DNA from: a virus
Length of the DNA stretch: 64,000 nucleotides
Strand: one strand, 5' to 3'
IMG/VR virus record: IMGVR_UViG_3300008113_000012
Span: 1 to 64,000 of that record
Shown here: one piece after another, positions 45,435-55,200 of the stretch
How positions within the stretch are numbered: the stretch's first letter is position 1
Layout of the letters: each line of letters starts with the position of its first letter
Program-made: the position numbers and the translations under genes
The notes under the pieces: model-generated
What the model was told of the DNA's origin: nothing
The model's database searches: none
Seen by the model: only the letters and a program-made list of their open reading frames with translations

Positions 45435-46145
45435 ATGGGACGTCCTTTACATAAAAAATATTTTGGTAATACAATTACCCCGTTCAACAACTATGCACAA
45501 GGTGGCAACACTGGTGTAGGCGGAGAAGGCGTTGCTAGTGTAACAATCGCAGCACCAATCACGGCAGATCTAACAGGAACAATTACTGTTACATTTTCAG
45601 CTCCTCAAATTTCAGGCGGCATTACTGCAACAGGTACTGCACAAGTTAACGGCAGCAATGACCTAACAGGTATTTTGATTACTAATGCTGGTTCTGGTTA
45701 TACTTCAGTTCCAACATTCACAGTTGCCGACGGTAACGAGACTGCAACTTATACTAGTGGTTCAGGCGGCGTTACAGTTGCATTGACTAGCGGTGCAAGT
45801 GCTCGTCAAAACGCAATTAAATTTGAAGCACAAATTGGTTCAGGTACTGAAGTTACTACAGGTGACATTATCAAACAAGTTGGAAATCACAGATTTAGAG
45901 TTAGAACAAGTGATGGTACAGAAACATGTAAACTAGTTGCTAGTGCAAATCTTGGTGTAAACGAAATGAGCATTACTGCTACTGACTCAGCAACTAACAC
46001 TTATTTTGTAACTAAAATAACTGCCCGCCGTGTACAGCTAACTCAGATTGCAGGCGGTTCAAACTATGTATACGCAACCGGTGAAAGTGCTCCTTGGAAG
46101 TTTGATGCAGCCGCTGGTATCTACGTACAGATTGAAAATCAGTAA
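45435..46145 (+). CDS. Virion structural protein downstream of capsid (MGRPL type)
   Basis: The 236-aa product begins MGRPLHKKYFGNTITPFNNY. A protein with this start is, as I recall, regularly encoded near the capsid gene in marine T4-like phages. It then has beta-rich Gly/Thr/Val sequence with a GxGY strand pair (ILITNAGSGYTSVPTFTVAD) like those in the giant protein, and GNHRFRVRTSDGTETCKLV. It has its own late promoter, structured leader and strong AAGGAG, implying high expression. It may be a capsid decoration or neck-associated protein; function is unknown. Confidence 0.68.
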   Translation: MGRPLHKKYFGNTITPFNNYAQGGNTGVGGEGVASVTIAAPITADLTGTITVTFSAPQISGGITATGTAQVNGSNDLTGILITNAGSGYTSVPTFTVADGNETATYTSGSGGVTVALTSGASARQNAIKFEAQIGSGTEVTTGDIIKQVGNHRFRVRTSDGTETCKLVASANLGVNEMSITATDSATNTYFVTKITARRVQLTQIAGGSNYVYATGESAPWKFDAAAGIYVQIENQ

Positions 46146-46150
46146 TTAAC

Positions 46151-46170
46151 ATAGGGACTACGGTCTCTAT
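46151..46170 (+). ncRNA. 8-bp intercistronic hairpin with TACG loop
   Basis: ATAGGGAC pairs with GTCTCTAT (one G-T pair) around TACG, in the 37-nt gap after the MGRPL-type gene. No T-run follows; AGGA precedes the next ATG. It may stabilise or attenuate the transcript. Confidence 0.5.
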
Positions 46171-46182
46171 TTAGGAAAATAA

Positions 46183-47232
46183 ATGAAAGTAGTTAATGTA
46201 TCCAATGGCGATTATAAACTGATTGTGCAAAGCGGTGGCGAGATCACTTTTAACACTGGCAGTCAAACGGGTTTAGTTCGCATCACTGGTGACTTGCTAG
46301 TTGAAGGTAATACTACGACTGTACAGTCAGAAACAATGACTGTTAGAGACAACATTATTGTTGTCAACGCAGGCGAAACTGGTAACGGTGTTTCATTAAC
46401 TACTTCTGGTATTACTGTTGACAGAGGAAATTTTTCTGATGCATCATTATTGTTCGACGAAAGTGTGTCGCACCGCAATGCAGCAGGTAGTGCAACAAAT
46501 GGTACATTTACATTTGTAAATGATTTAAACGCACTAGTTGGAATTCAGACCTGTAGTATTAATACCAGAGGTGACAACTTATATTTGATTAATGCGCCAG
46601 GATCAGGTTATGTGACTGTTACTGGTACAACAAATTACGAAACTAATATGTTAAGTTATGCTGCATATTGGCCTACATACCCAACAGGTTCTCCAACTTA
46701 CAGTGGTCCTATTACTATCGTAGAGGATGATACTATTCCAAACATGAAGGCAGTGGCAGATTACTTAACTTCTGGATTATACTTCTTTGACGACTGGAGA
46801 ATTATTGAAGCTAACACTAGTGTGTCAGTTTATGATAGTGCTGGTGGAAATACATACAGACCAACAGGTTACACACCACCTGTTACTAGTAACATTAGTT
46901 TTACTGTTGACGGAAATGAAAGAGGAAAATTTACTCCTTTAGGATTAGATGTTGATAATATTAACGTTTATACAAATACTATCAATAACGCAACTGCTAA
47001 TTTAGTACTAACATCAACTGCAACTGATAATATTGTTCAAGTTGATGCAGTCTTACAATTAGACGACACTGGGTTAAGTCCAACTGCTGTTACAGGATCA
47101 ACAAAGATTTATACAGTGAATTCAAATACAACTCCTGCTCCGGGAAAAACCGGTATATATTTTACCAACCAAGGTAACTCAGACGAACTAGTTGCTAAGA
47201 ATAGAGCACTATTGTTTAGCGTACTATTTTAA
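46183..47232 (+). CDS. Fibre-type structural protein
   Basis: The 349-aa product starts MKVVNVSNGDYKLIVQSGGE, then ITGDLLVEGNTTTVQSETMT and RDNIIVVNAGETGNGVSLTT. This is a common N-terminal beta-repeat module in phage fibres. Later it has FTVDGNERGKFTPLGLDVDN and a repeat of the NxTxxLVLTSTATDN type found in the two large fibre proteins downstream. Composition (Thr/Asn/Gly/Val-rich) is typical of a trimeric fibre. It is the first gene of the distal fibre group and starts with an AGGA ribosome site. Confidence 0.65.
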   Translation: MKVVNVSNGDYKLIVQSGGEITFNTGSQTGLVRITGDLLVEGNTTTVQSETMTVRDNIIVVNAGETGNGVSLTTSGITVDRGNFSDASLLFDESVSHRNAAGSATNGTFTFVNDLNALVGIQTCSINTRGDNLYLINAPGSGYVTVTGTTNYETNMLSYAAYWPTYPTGSPTYSGPITIVEDDTIPNMKAVADYLTSGLYFFDDWRIIEANTSVSVYDSAGGNTYRPTGYTPPVTSNISFTVDGNERGKFTPLGLDVDNINVYTNTINNATANLVLTSTATDNIVQVDAVLQLDDTGLSPTAVTGSTKIYTVNSNTTPAPGKTGIYFTNQGNSDELVAKNRALLFSVLF

Positions 47233-47241
47233 GGAAAGAAC

Positions 47242-47574
47242 ATGGCAATTAAGAATACAGCAATTCCAGCAACAACAGATACATCAATTTATACTAGTAG
47301 TGGTGTTAACGCTATTACAACTATTATTGTATGCAACACTAATACAACTCCTAGTACTGGAGATAGAACACTAACTTTATATGCAGTAGAAAACAATGCA
47401 GGTGCTGTAGGTACTCCTGCTACTGGAAATATGATTGTACAAACACTAACAATTCCTGCCGGAGATACAATTAGTTTTGATCAAGAAAAAATGGTGTTAA
47501 TTAATAACGATGCTATTTTTGCCTATACTAGCGGAACCGGATTAACAGCAACAGTAAGCACATTACCGGTATAA
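47242..47574 (+). CDS. Small beta-sandwich virion protein
   Basis: The 110-aa product begins MAIKNTAIPATTDTSIYTSS and runs through alternating beta strands (ITTIIVCNTN, RTLTLYAVENN, TLTIPAGDTISFDQEKMVLI) to a C-terminal LTATVSTLPV. It shares its strand layout, including IPaG/IPPN-x-S-F/L and a keMVLI/eKLIL strand, with the 109-aa protein at 57542. Both follow a fibre gene by under 10 bases. A structural accessory role, perhaps fibre tip or adaptor, is inferred. AAGGAAAG precedes the ATG. Confidence 0.62.
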   Translation: MAIKNTAIPATTDTSIYTSSGVNAITTIIVCNTNTTPSTGDRTLTLYAVENNAGAVGTPATGNMIVQTLTIPAGDTISFDQEKMVLINNDAIFAYTSGTGLTATVSTLPV

Positions 47575-47579
47575 TACAC

Positions 47580-48311
47580 ATGAGATTTCTAAAAACACTA
47601 ACGCTTAATCGTAGAGCAATTTATGATGACAGACTTGCAATTGATACTGCAAGTGGTGTTATAATGAATACTCCTAATAATCTTTTAATTCCTAAAGGAT
47701 CTACTGCTGACAGACCAGTTAGTCCTGTTAACGGGATGATTCGTTACAATACTACATTAAACGAGATACCCGGATCACCAGGAACGTATTACGGCGATTT
47801 TGAAGTATACCAAGGAAGTTCTTGGAGAGTCGTTAGATTTAAAGAATCTAACGGAGTTACTCTTCAGGACGCTGGCACCGGAAATGATGTATGGACAACG
47901 TTTGGTCCTCTAACTCCTGATCCTTTTGATAATAATTATCAAGCTGAAGTTACATGGAACGCAGCTCAGATTGCAAAAAATATAACAGTTATTGTAGAAA
48001 ACGTTTATCAAATAGGTACAGTAAACTTTGAAATTGTACAAAACCCAACCACTACTGGCACAGGTGCTGAGATTACAACAGGTGCATTTGTAGAAGGAAC
48101 TCAGTATATAATTACCAACGTAGGCGATACTGATTTTACAACATTAGGTGCAAGTGCCAATACTGTTGGAGTTGTGTTTACTATTCCTGTAGCAGGAGGC
48201 ACTGGCAACGGCACTACAGGTAAAGTAAGAAAAACAGGAACTTATCTAGAGTTTTACACTTTTGTTCCTGACACAAAGAAAGTATACGTTCTCCAAAAGT
48301 TTGATCAGTAA
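47580..48311 (+). CDS. Fibre-associated protein with shuffled modules
   Basis: The 243-aa product has an N-terminal start RFLKTLTLNRRAIYDDRLAI, then the recurring module LIPKGSTADRPVSPVNGMIR with YNTT and a W-containing end, also present in both large fibres. A C-terminal insert (ITTGAFVEGTQYIITNVGDT followed by DFTTLGASANTVGVVF and a GTGNGTTG turn) closely parallels a TDW module in the giant protein. It ends in TFVPDTKKVYVLQKFDQ. It is probably a small fibre or chaperone-like adaptor; no enzyme motif is seen. Confidence 0.62.
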   Translation: MRFLKTLTLNRRAIYDDRLAIDTASGVIMNTPNNLLIPKGSTADRPVSPVNGMIRYNTTLNEIPGSPGTYYGDFEVYQGSSWRVVRFKESNGVTLQDAGTGNDVWTTFGPLTPDPFDNNYQAEVTWNAAQIAKNITVIVENVYQIGTVNFEIVQNPTTTGTGAEITTGAFVEGTQYIITNVGDTDFTTLGASANTVGVVFTIPVAGGTGNGTTGKVRKTGTYLEFYTFVPDTKKVYVLQKFDQ

Positions 48312-48317
48312 AACCTC

Positions 48318-48325
48318 GCTAAATA
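48318..48325 (+). promoter_or_regulatory. Candidate T4-type late promoter for first large fibre
   Basis: GCTAAATA followed by GTGTAATGGAG and the ATG at 48343. The spacing leaves a leader of roughly 12 nt including GGAG. Same eight bases as the sites before gp6 and the second large fibre. Confidence 0.45.
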
Positions 48326-48342
48326 GTGTAATGGAGCACTAA

Positions 48343-51300
48343 ATGGCAAATGCATTAGGTAGAATTTCTGGTCAACTTTTAAAAGATAATCTAACCCGCA
48401 GCGGCAATGATTTAAAGTTTGACGAGTTTGGATCAACTGATCCGTTACTAAACCTTAATGTTACTGGACGTTATATTAGTGTCAACTCAGACACTACATT
48501 TAGACCGCTGTTTGTTAACGGCAAAACATTTACATCTAATTTAATATCTTTAGACGGACTGCAAGGCTCTTCAAATTTAAAATTAAGTGTCAACGGAAAT
48601 ACAATTGTATCAATACAAGATTTAAATCTTTTTGCAGCTACGCAAGTAAATGCAAACATTATTGATACTGATAACATTCGTATCGACGGCAATGTTATAT
48701 CAACTAAGACTCTTAATACAGTATTAGATATCACCCCAGCTGGCTCATTAGACATTTACAACAAGCTAAATGTTACAGGTAATCTATGGGCAAAAGAAAC
48801 AGCTCCAGGTAACGGTACAGGTAGAATTACTCTAGATGGTAATATTACTTTTGGAAGTGATGGCGCAGATACTATAAGTTTTGCCGCTGATATTAATACA
48901 GATATTAATCCAAATGTAGACGAATTATATAGTATAGGATCTACATCTCAAAAATGGGAAGGACTATATACAGCATTAATCAACGGCCAGCAAGTTTCAT
49001 CTACTAGCATTGCATCTGGCGGAATTGATTTAGCATCTAGACAAGGTAAAATTTGGTACGTAGCTTCCAATGGATTAGACACTAATGTTGGCGATCATCA
49101 GAACGGTGCATTTGCCACCATCAGAGAAGCACTATTAAACGCAACTGCTGGCGATACCGTTTATATCTATCCAGGCACTTATACTGAGATAACCCCGTTA
49201 ACTATTCCTGTAGGAGTTACAGTTAAAGGTACAGGCATTAGATCAGTCACAGTAGTTCCAGATGCAACAACTGACACTGAAACAGTATTTTTAATAAACG
49301 GTGAGTCAACTATTAGCGACTTAACTGTTAAAGATTTTTATGCACCAGGTTATGCATTTGCATTTGCTCCGGGATTTACAGTAACAAGTCGCAGCCCGTA
49401 TGTACAAAACATAACTGTAATTACCAAAGGTAGTGTAATATCACCAAGTGATCCAAGAGGTTTTGATGAAGGAGATGCTGGTGGCGGTGCCCGTGTTGAT
49501 GGTAGTCTAGCAACAGCATCTAGCAAAGAAGCTAGTATGTTATTCCACAGCGTGACATTTATTACACCAGGTGTAGATGCGCTGGTAATGACTAACGGTG
49601 TACGTGTTGAATGGCTTAACTCTTTTAGTTACTTTGCTAACAGAGGAATATATGCTACACAAGGCACACTTGGACTTGCAAGTTTAGGTGTTAGATTTGG
49701 TGCTGAAATTCGAAGCATTGGATCTGCTAACGTATATGGTAACTACGGAGCCGAAGCTAACGGCGCAAGTACATTAATGTATTTGATACAGCACAACTTT
49801 GCCTATATTGGTGCAGGCAAAGATGTTACTAATGATCCAAGTTTAAATATTGCTGCTAATGAAACAGTTGAACTTGCAGCAGGTAAAATCTATTATCAAA
49901 GTTTAGACAACAAGGGTAATTTTAAAGTTGGAGATGCTTTTGGAGTTAGTTTTGATACTGGGCGTGTTACTATTAGCGGAGTGTCTGTCTCAGCTGGCGG
50001 AGTAACATCAATTAATTTTGCCGCAGGAACTGACGAAACTGTTATCGACGCTACACAAGTAACTGTTAACAATGTTACATTTAGCGATAATCTTATATCA
50101 ACACTATCAGGTCCTGTTAATTTAGATAGCGGTACTGGTGAAATTAAATTAAATGCCAATACAGATGTAACAGACAATTTAATTATTGATGGTAATTTTA
50201 ATATAGATGGACAATTAACAATCGGTAATGCGTACATTGATATCGTTAGATTTGAAGCACCTGTTGAATTTGATCTACGCCCAGTAACAGATGATGACTA
50301 CACACTCGGCGGTCCTACAAACAAAAGTTGGGATTTTGTTTATCTTGATACATCGTATATTGGCAGCTACAAGTTAGAAAATGCAACTATTTCTACACTG
50401 CCTACTAATGCAGATGTTGAACTAAGAGCAGATACTACTGGTAAGATTTATGTTCCTACTAATAATGTAGAGTTCGATAATGACTTAACAGTTGATACTA
50501 CTACTGCTTTAAAACTTACAATAGTTACAGGCGAGATAACGCAATACGGCGACTACTACCAAACTGGAAATACTCTACAAACCGGCAATCGTGAAATAAC
50601 TAACACTCTAGATGTAACAAATAACATTTATTTTGACAATATAAACATTGTTGATAATAGAATTTTTACAACTAATTTAAATGATAGTCTAGAGCTAAGA
50701 GCGGCTGGCACAACTGGCAAAGTTATCTTCAATGAAATAACAGAGTTTAGCCAAAATGCACTATTTGGAACATTAGAATCTAATGGTTTAGGCAACTCTG
50801 GTACTATTACTTCTGATATATTCTCAGACAGTGATATAGAAATTAACGACAACTATATTACCACTACAGTTGGTAATAACGATCTTAGACTAGTTCCTAA
50901 CGGCATTGGAAAATTATTGTTGCCTTTAGATCCTTTAGCAATTGATCAAGCATTAACAGTAGAAGATACATCTACGCTAAAGAGCGTTAACATGAACGGG
51001 AATTTAGTGCATGTTGGCACTACTAGTCAAACAGGAAATGTAACACAGACTGGTAATTTTGATTTATCTAATGACCTAACAGTAACAGGTACTAATGCGT
51101 TCTTTACTGATGTTCGTATAATTAACAATAGTATTGCTACTTCAACAGGTAATAATAATTTAGAGTTACGTGCTAACGGAACTGGTATTATTAACATTAC
51201 AGATTTTGCTGCATTTGGTCAAACATTAACAGTTAACGGTATAACTTCTACTACTACTCTTAGTACAGTAACTGGTACTATTACTTCAGATATTTTTACC

Positions 51301-52149
51301 GACAGCGATATTGAAATTAATGACAACTATATTACCACTACAGTTGGTAATAATAATTTAATACTAACTGCAAACGGAACAGGCGGCCTAAGGTTAGAAA
51401 AACTTAAATTCAATGCAGGAACACTCAGTACAGAAAGCAATAATGACAGTATTATTTTATCAATACCTGCAGGCAATTTACTAATTGACAGTGCAACTGC
51501 ATTAAAAATTCCTGTTGGAACTACTGTAAATCGTCCTACGCTAACACAAGGTGAATTGAGATTTGACACGACTGATAATTTGTTTAGAGGATACAGTGCA
51601 TCTACAGTTACCTTTGCAGGTGTGTATTCTGCAGATAGATTAACAAAAGTTTTGGCTCATCCAACTAATAACACTATAGGATTTACTACTAATAATAGTA
51701 CATCAATGACTGTTAGCTCTACTGGATTTAATATTAATGCCTTAGCTGTAGATAACTTGTTATTTAACAACAGTACAATTTCTTCAACAGCTACAAACAC
51801 AAACATTACTTTAAATTCAAACGGCACTGGCTATGTTAAAATTGGAGATATAGCATTAGAAACAAACGAGTTTCTAAACTTAAATGCAACTAATCCATTA
51901 ATATTACAAAATACTGGAGCAGGTTATATCAAATTTGCTGGCACATATGGACTAGCAATTCCTTCAGGTGATATTAATTCTAGACCACTATCACCTGAAA
52001 CAGGAGACTTACGTTGGAACACTGAACTAAGTGAAGCAGAAGTGTTTAACGGAGTAAACTATCAAGCTCTGTCAGGTAGTGGTGGAGATCTTCTTAGCGC
52101 AGAAGAAGTACAAGAAGCAACTAATCTTTGGGCCCTTGTACTAGGCTAA
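48343..52149 (+). CDS. Large fibre protein with beta-helix domain (1268 aa)
   Basis: The N-terminus MANALGRISGQLLKDNLTRS is nearly the same as that of the next gene and is probably its attachment site. A right-handed beta-helix domain starts near residue 234: KIWYVASNGLDTNVGDHQNG, AFATIREAL, YIYPGTYTEI, then VKGTGIRSV and NITVITKGSVISP. It continues to about residue 500. The C-terminal half has six copies of a GNNxLxLxANGTGxIxI repeat alternating with LTVxGTT strands. Two copies of the xRP-x-G-RxNT module occur near the end. These features fit a trimeric fibre with a polysaccharide-facing beta-helix. A 32-nt exact DNA repeat lies in two of the repeats. No catalytic residues can be assigned. 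Confidence 0.75.
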   Translation: MANALGRISGQLLKDNLTRSGNDLKFDEFGSTDPLLNLNVTGRYISVNSDTTFRPLFVNGKTFTSNLISLDGLQGSSNLKLSVNGNTIVSIQDLNLFAATQVNANIIDTDNIRIDGNVISTKTLNTVLDITPAGSLDIYNKLNVTGNLWAKETAPGNGTGRITLDGNITFGSDGADTISFAADINTDINPNVDELYSIGSTSQKWEGLYTALINGQQVSSTSIASGGIDLASRQGKIWYVASNGLDTNVGDHQNGAFATIREALLNATAGDTVYIYPGTYTEITPLTIPVGVTVKGTGIRSVTVVPDATTDTETVFLINGESTISDLTVKDFYAPGYAFAFAPGFTVTSRSPYVQNITVITKGSVISPSDPRGFDEGDAGGGARVDGSLATASSKEASMLFHSVTFITPGVDALVMTNGVRVEWLNSFSYFANRGIYATQGTLGLASLGVRFGAEIRSIGSANVYGNYGAEANGASTLMYLIQHNFAYIGAGKDVTNDPSLNIAANETVELAAGKIYYQSLDNKGNFKVGDAFGVSFDTGRVTISGVSVSAGGVTSINFAAGTDETVIDATQVTVNNVTFSDNLISTLSGPVNLDSGTGEIKLNANTDVTDNLIIDGNFNIDGQLTIGNAYIDIVRFEAPVEFDLRPVTDDDYTLGGPTNKSWDFVYLDTSYIGSYKLENATISTLPTNADVELRADTTGKIYVPTNNVEFDNDLTVDTTTALKLTIVTGEITQYGDYYQTGNTLQTGNREITNTLDVTNNIYFDNINIVDNRIFTTNLNDSLELRAAGTTGKVIFNEITEFSQNALFGTLESNGLGNSGTITSDIFSDSDIEINDNYITTTVGNNDLRLVPNGIGKLLLPLDPLAIDQALTVEDTSTLKSVNMNGNLVHVGTTSQTGNVTQTGNFDLSNDLTVTGTNAFFTDVRIINNSIATSTGNNNLELRANGTGIINITDFAAFGQTLTVNGITSTTTLSTVTGTITSDIFTDSDIEINDNYITTTVGNNNLILTANGTGGLRLEKLKFNAGTLSTESNNDSIILSIPAGNLLIDSATALKIPVGTTVNRPTLTQGELRFDTTDNLFRGYSASTVTFAGVYSADRLTKVLAHPTNNTIGFTTNNSTSMTVSSTGFNINALAVDNLLFNNSTISSTATNTNITLNSNGTGYVKIGDIALETNEFLNLNATNPLILQNTGAGYIKFAGTYGLAIPSGDINSRPLSPETGDLRWNTELSEAEVFNGVNYQALSGSGGDLLSAEEVQEATNLWALVLG
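50848..51353 (+). repeat. Pair of 32-nt exact direct repeats inside fibre gene
   Basis: The same 32 bases occur at 50848-50879 and 51322-51353, 474 nt (158 codons) apart and in frame. They encode the DNYITTTVGNN strand at the start of two repeat units. Such identity within otherwise diverged repeats suggests recent duplication or gene conversion. Confidence 0.8.
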
Positions 52150-52160
52150 AACTCAAAACG

Positions 52161-52168
52161 GCTAAATA
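52161..52168 (+). promoter_or_regulatory. Candidate T4-type late promoter for second large fibre
   Basis: GCTAAATA is followed by a structured leader of about 120 nt and the ATG at 52296. Same eight bases as the site at 48318. Confidence 0.5.
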
Positions 52169-52295
52169 CTACTGATTACAAGAAATGGCATTTCTTGTAT
52201 GGTTAAACTGTGGTAAACCAGCAAAGAGCCCTCAGGGATGCAGACTCAAGTCTAAACTAGGTTAACCGTGAAACACGGGGTCTAAAGGAGCGCAC
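52169..52295 (+). ncRNA. Structured 5' leader with cloverleaf-like fold
   Basis: A perfect hairpin ACAAGAAA/TTTCTTGT (52178-52198) comes first. Then GGTTAA (52201-52206) pairs with TTAACC (52262-52267), enclosing three small hairpins: TGG/CCA near 52211-52220, CCC/GGG near 52229-52237 and AGAC/GTCT near 52242-52253. A hairpin CCGTG/CACGG (52266-52278) follows, sharing a few bases with the closing stem, so the two compete. AAAGGAG (52284-52290) is the ribosome site. AGACTC could also pair with GGGTCT next to that site. Confidence 0.55.
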
Positions 52296-55200
52296 ATGAG
52301 CCAGCTTGGTCGAATTTCCGGTCAACTTTTAAAAGATAACCTAACCCGCAACGGCCATGACTTAACGTTTGATGCAACTGATGCACACCCAGAAGGCTTA
52401 CTCCATTTAGACGTTAATAATCGTAGAGTTGGTATTAAAACACTTACTCCTGATCACGAACTAGACGTAAACGGTACAACAAGAACAACAGATTTAGAAG
52501 TTACAAATCAAGCAGTGCTTGATGACTTAACATTTTCTACAGACACTATTACTAGCGGTACAGGCACGTTAAATTTAACCAACGGTACAGGCGATCAAAT
52601 TAACTATCAAGCAAAACTAGTAGTTGACAATGTTGAACTTGAAAACAACGTAATTAGAACTAATAGTGCTGCAAATTTAGAACTCCGTCCAAACGGCACA
52701 GGAACTGTTGATGTCTACGCAGATACAAACATCTACGGTGATGTTTACGTATCTGGTAATATTCGTGCGGATGGTAATATTACAGTTGGTGATGCTAATA
52801 CAGACAATATTACAATTAATGCAGATGTTGCAAGTGATATTATTCCAAATACCGATATTACATACAAGCTAGGTAACGGCGGAACTAGTTATATAGAAGG
52901 TGTAGAATTTACACTAGGTGATGTTACTTTAACTGTTAGCGGAACAGGAACAACTGTTGTGTTGTCTATACCAGCAGCTGGTCCAACTTGGATTAATACA
53001 TTAGTTGCACATACTACCGGTAAATCATATCAAATAGTTTTAGACAACGAGCCAGGCAGCTATTCTCTAGTTACATTAGGATCGTGGACTGGAACTAATC
53101 CACAAACAGTATCAACTAGTAACGACGGATTAATAGATGGCGTTTACAATGTTGCGTCAATTAGATTTGATCAAAAACGTTGGTTAGACTTATGGGTTAA
53201 AAATGTTTATACAGATGCAGTAGTATCTGGAGACATTACCATTGACGGAATCAATTTAAATTCTACACAGGGTAAAATTTATTATGTTGCTACAAACGGT
53301 TCAGATTCTAATGCAGGCGAACATCAAAATGATCCGTTTGCCACAGTTAAGAAAGCTCTAAGTGTAGCAACTAGTGACGATGCTGTTTACATTTATCCAG
53401 GAACCTATACCGAAATATTTCCGTTAACTGTTCCTGTAGGAGTAGATCTTAGAGGCGCTGGAATACGTTCAGTAAAGATTACTCCAACTACTGCAACTCG
53501 CTATAACGATGCGTTTTTAATTAATGGCGAATCAACAGTTGAAGACATTACCATTGCTGATTTCTTCAGCGGCGGAAATTATTTTACAGTAACAGCAGCT
53601 AGTCTAAACTCAACAACAGTTAATGTTGGAACAGCACCATACGCTCACACATATGTAAGTGGCGGAACTATTAACATTGGCGGAACAGATTACACAATTA
53701 CAAATGCTGTTTACACACATACAACTGGAGTTTTAGTACTAACTCATACTGGCGGTACAGCAACTCCGACTACTACAGTATTTTTATCTAATCTAACATT
53801 CAGCTGCAATGGTGGCGAAAGAGTATTTCCAGACAACGGATATGCATTCCGCTTTGCAACAGACTTTGCAGTTACAAGTCGTAGTCCATACATTAGAAAC
53901 ATAACTGTATTAACTAAGGGTAGTGTTACTAGCTTATCAGATCCATTAGGCTACAACGAAGGTGATGCTGGTAAAGGTGCGTACATTGACGGTGCTTATG
54001 CAACTGCATTGAGTAAAGAAGCGTCAATGCTATTCCACAGTGTGACATTCATCTGTCCGGGTGTTGATGTAATTGTTGCTACTAACGGCACTCGAGTAGA
54101 ATGGCTAAACTCGTTCACTTACTATGCAAATCGCAGTATGTATTTGTACAGCAGCAACGATGGATTTGCTGGCGCAGGTTTAACTAGATTAAAACTACCA
54201 GTAGCTACTCGAACAGGCACCTGGGCAGTAGGCAATACTGTTAGCTATTATGATACCAATGGAACTACCGTATTAACTTCAGGTACTGTTACTAGCGTTG
54301 ACGGTGACTGGGTTAACTTAACAGGAAGAGTACAAGGATTTTTAATTCCAGATGATCGTGCTCCTAAGACTGTAACACTAAACGGTGATGCAAAATTAAG
54401 CACTGCACAGAAAAAGTTTGGTACAGCAAGTCTTGTATTAGATGGCACTGGTGATTTTATCACATTAAGCAGTCAAGTTGACTTCGGCTACGGAACTGGT
54501 GATTTTACTATTGAGTTTTTCTGGAGACCTACTGCCATTGGAGTAGCTCAAGTTTTATTAGATTGTAGAACAGCAACTAACGATACTGCATTGTACTTGG
54601 AAATGAATGCTGCTGGCAATGTTAGATTATTTGTTAGCAATGCATATCGAATAACATCATCTGTAGTTTGTACAGCAGGAACATTTAATCACATAGCGTT
54701 ATTCAGAACTGGAGGCACTACTAAGTTAGCAGTTAACGGAACTATCACTCCAACAACATTTGCTGATGCTACAGACTATCCAGCAAGACCATTTAGACTA
54801 GGAGCCACTTGGGTAGGAACTGCTCCATGCACAGGATATTTTGACGAACTGCGTGTAGTAAAAGGTGTAACCAAATATACTACTACCGTTACTGTTCCTA
54901 CAATACCATTCTTAGCTGACACATCAACAGTTCTATTATTGCACTTTAACGGATTAAACAACAGTACAAACGTTGTTGACGACGGTGTTACGTTTGTTGA
55001 TATCCGCAGTTCAGCAGGCGGCGCAACTACAGACCTAGCTGTCGCAGACTATTCAGACTTTGGTGTTGAACTACGCTCAATTGGTTCAGCTGCTGTCTAC
55101 GGTAACTACGGTATCTACGGTGACGGTGCTGGTGTTATTGCTTACCTAATTGGACAAAACTTAGCCTACATTGGTAACGGCAAAGAGACTACAAACGATC

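Noticed and set aside
46151-46170. Terminator after the MGRPL-type gene
   Set aside because: The hairpin lacks a T-run and is followed at once by the ribosome site of the next gene; listed only as a structured element.
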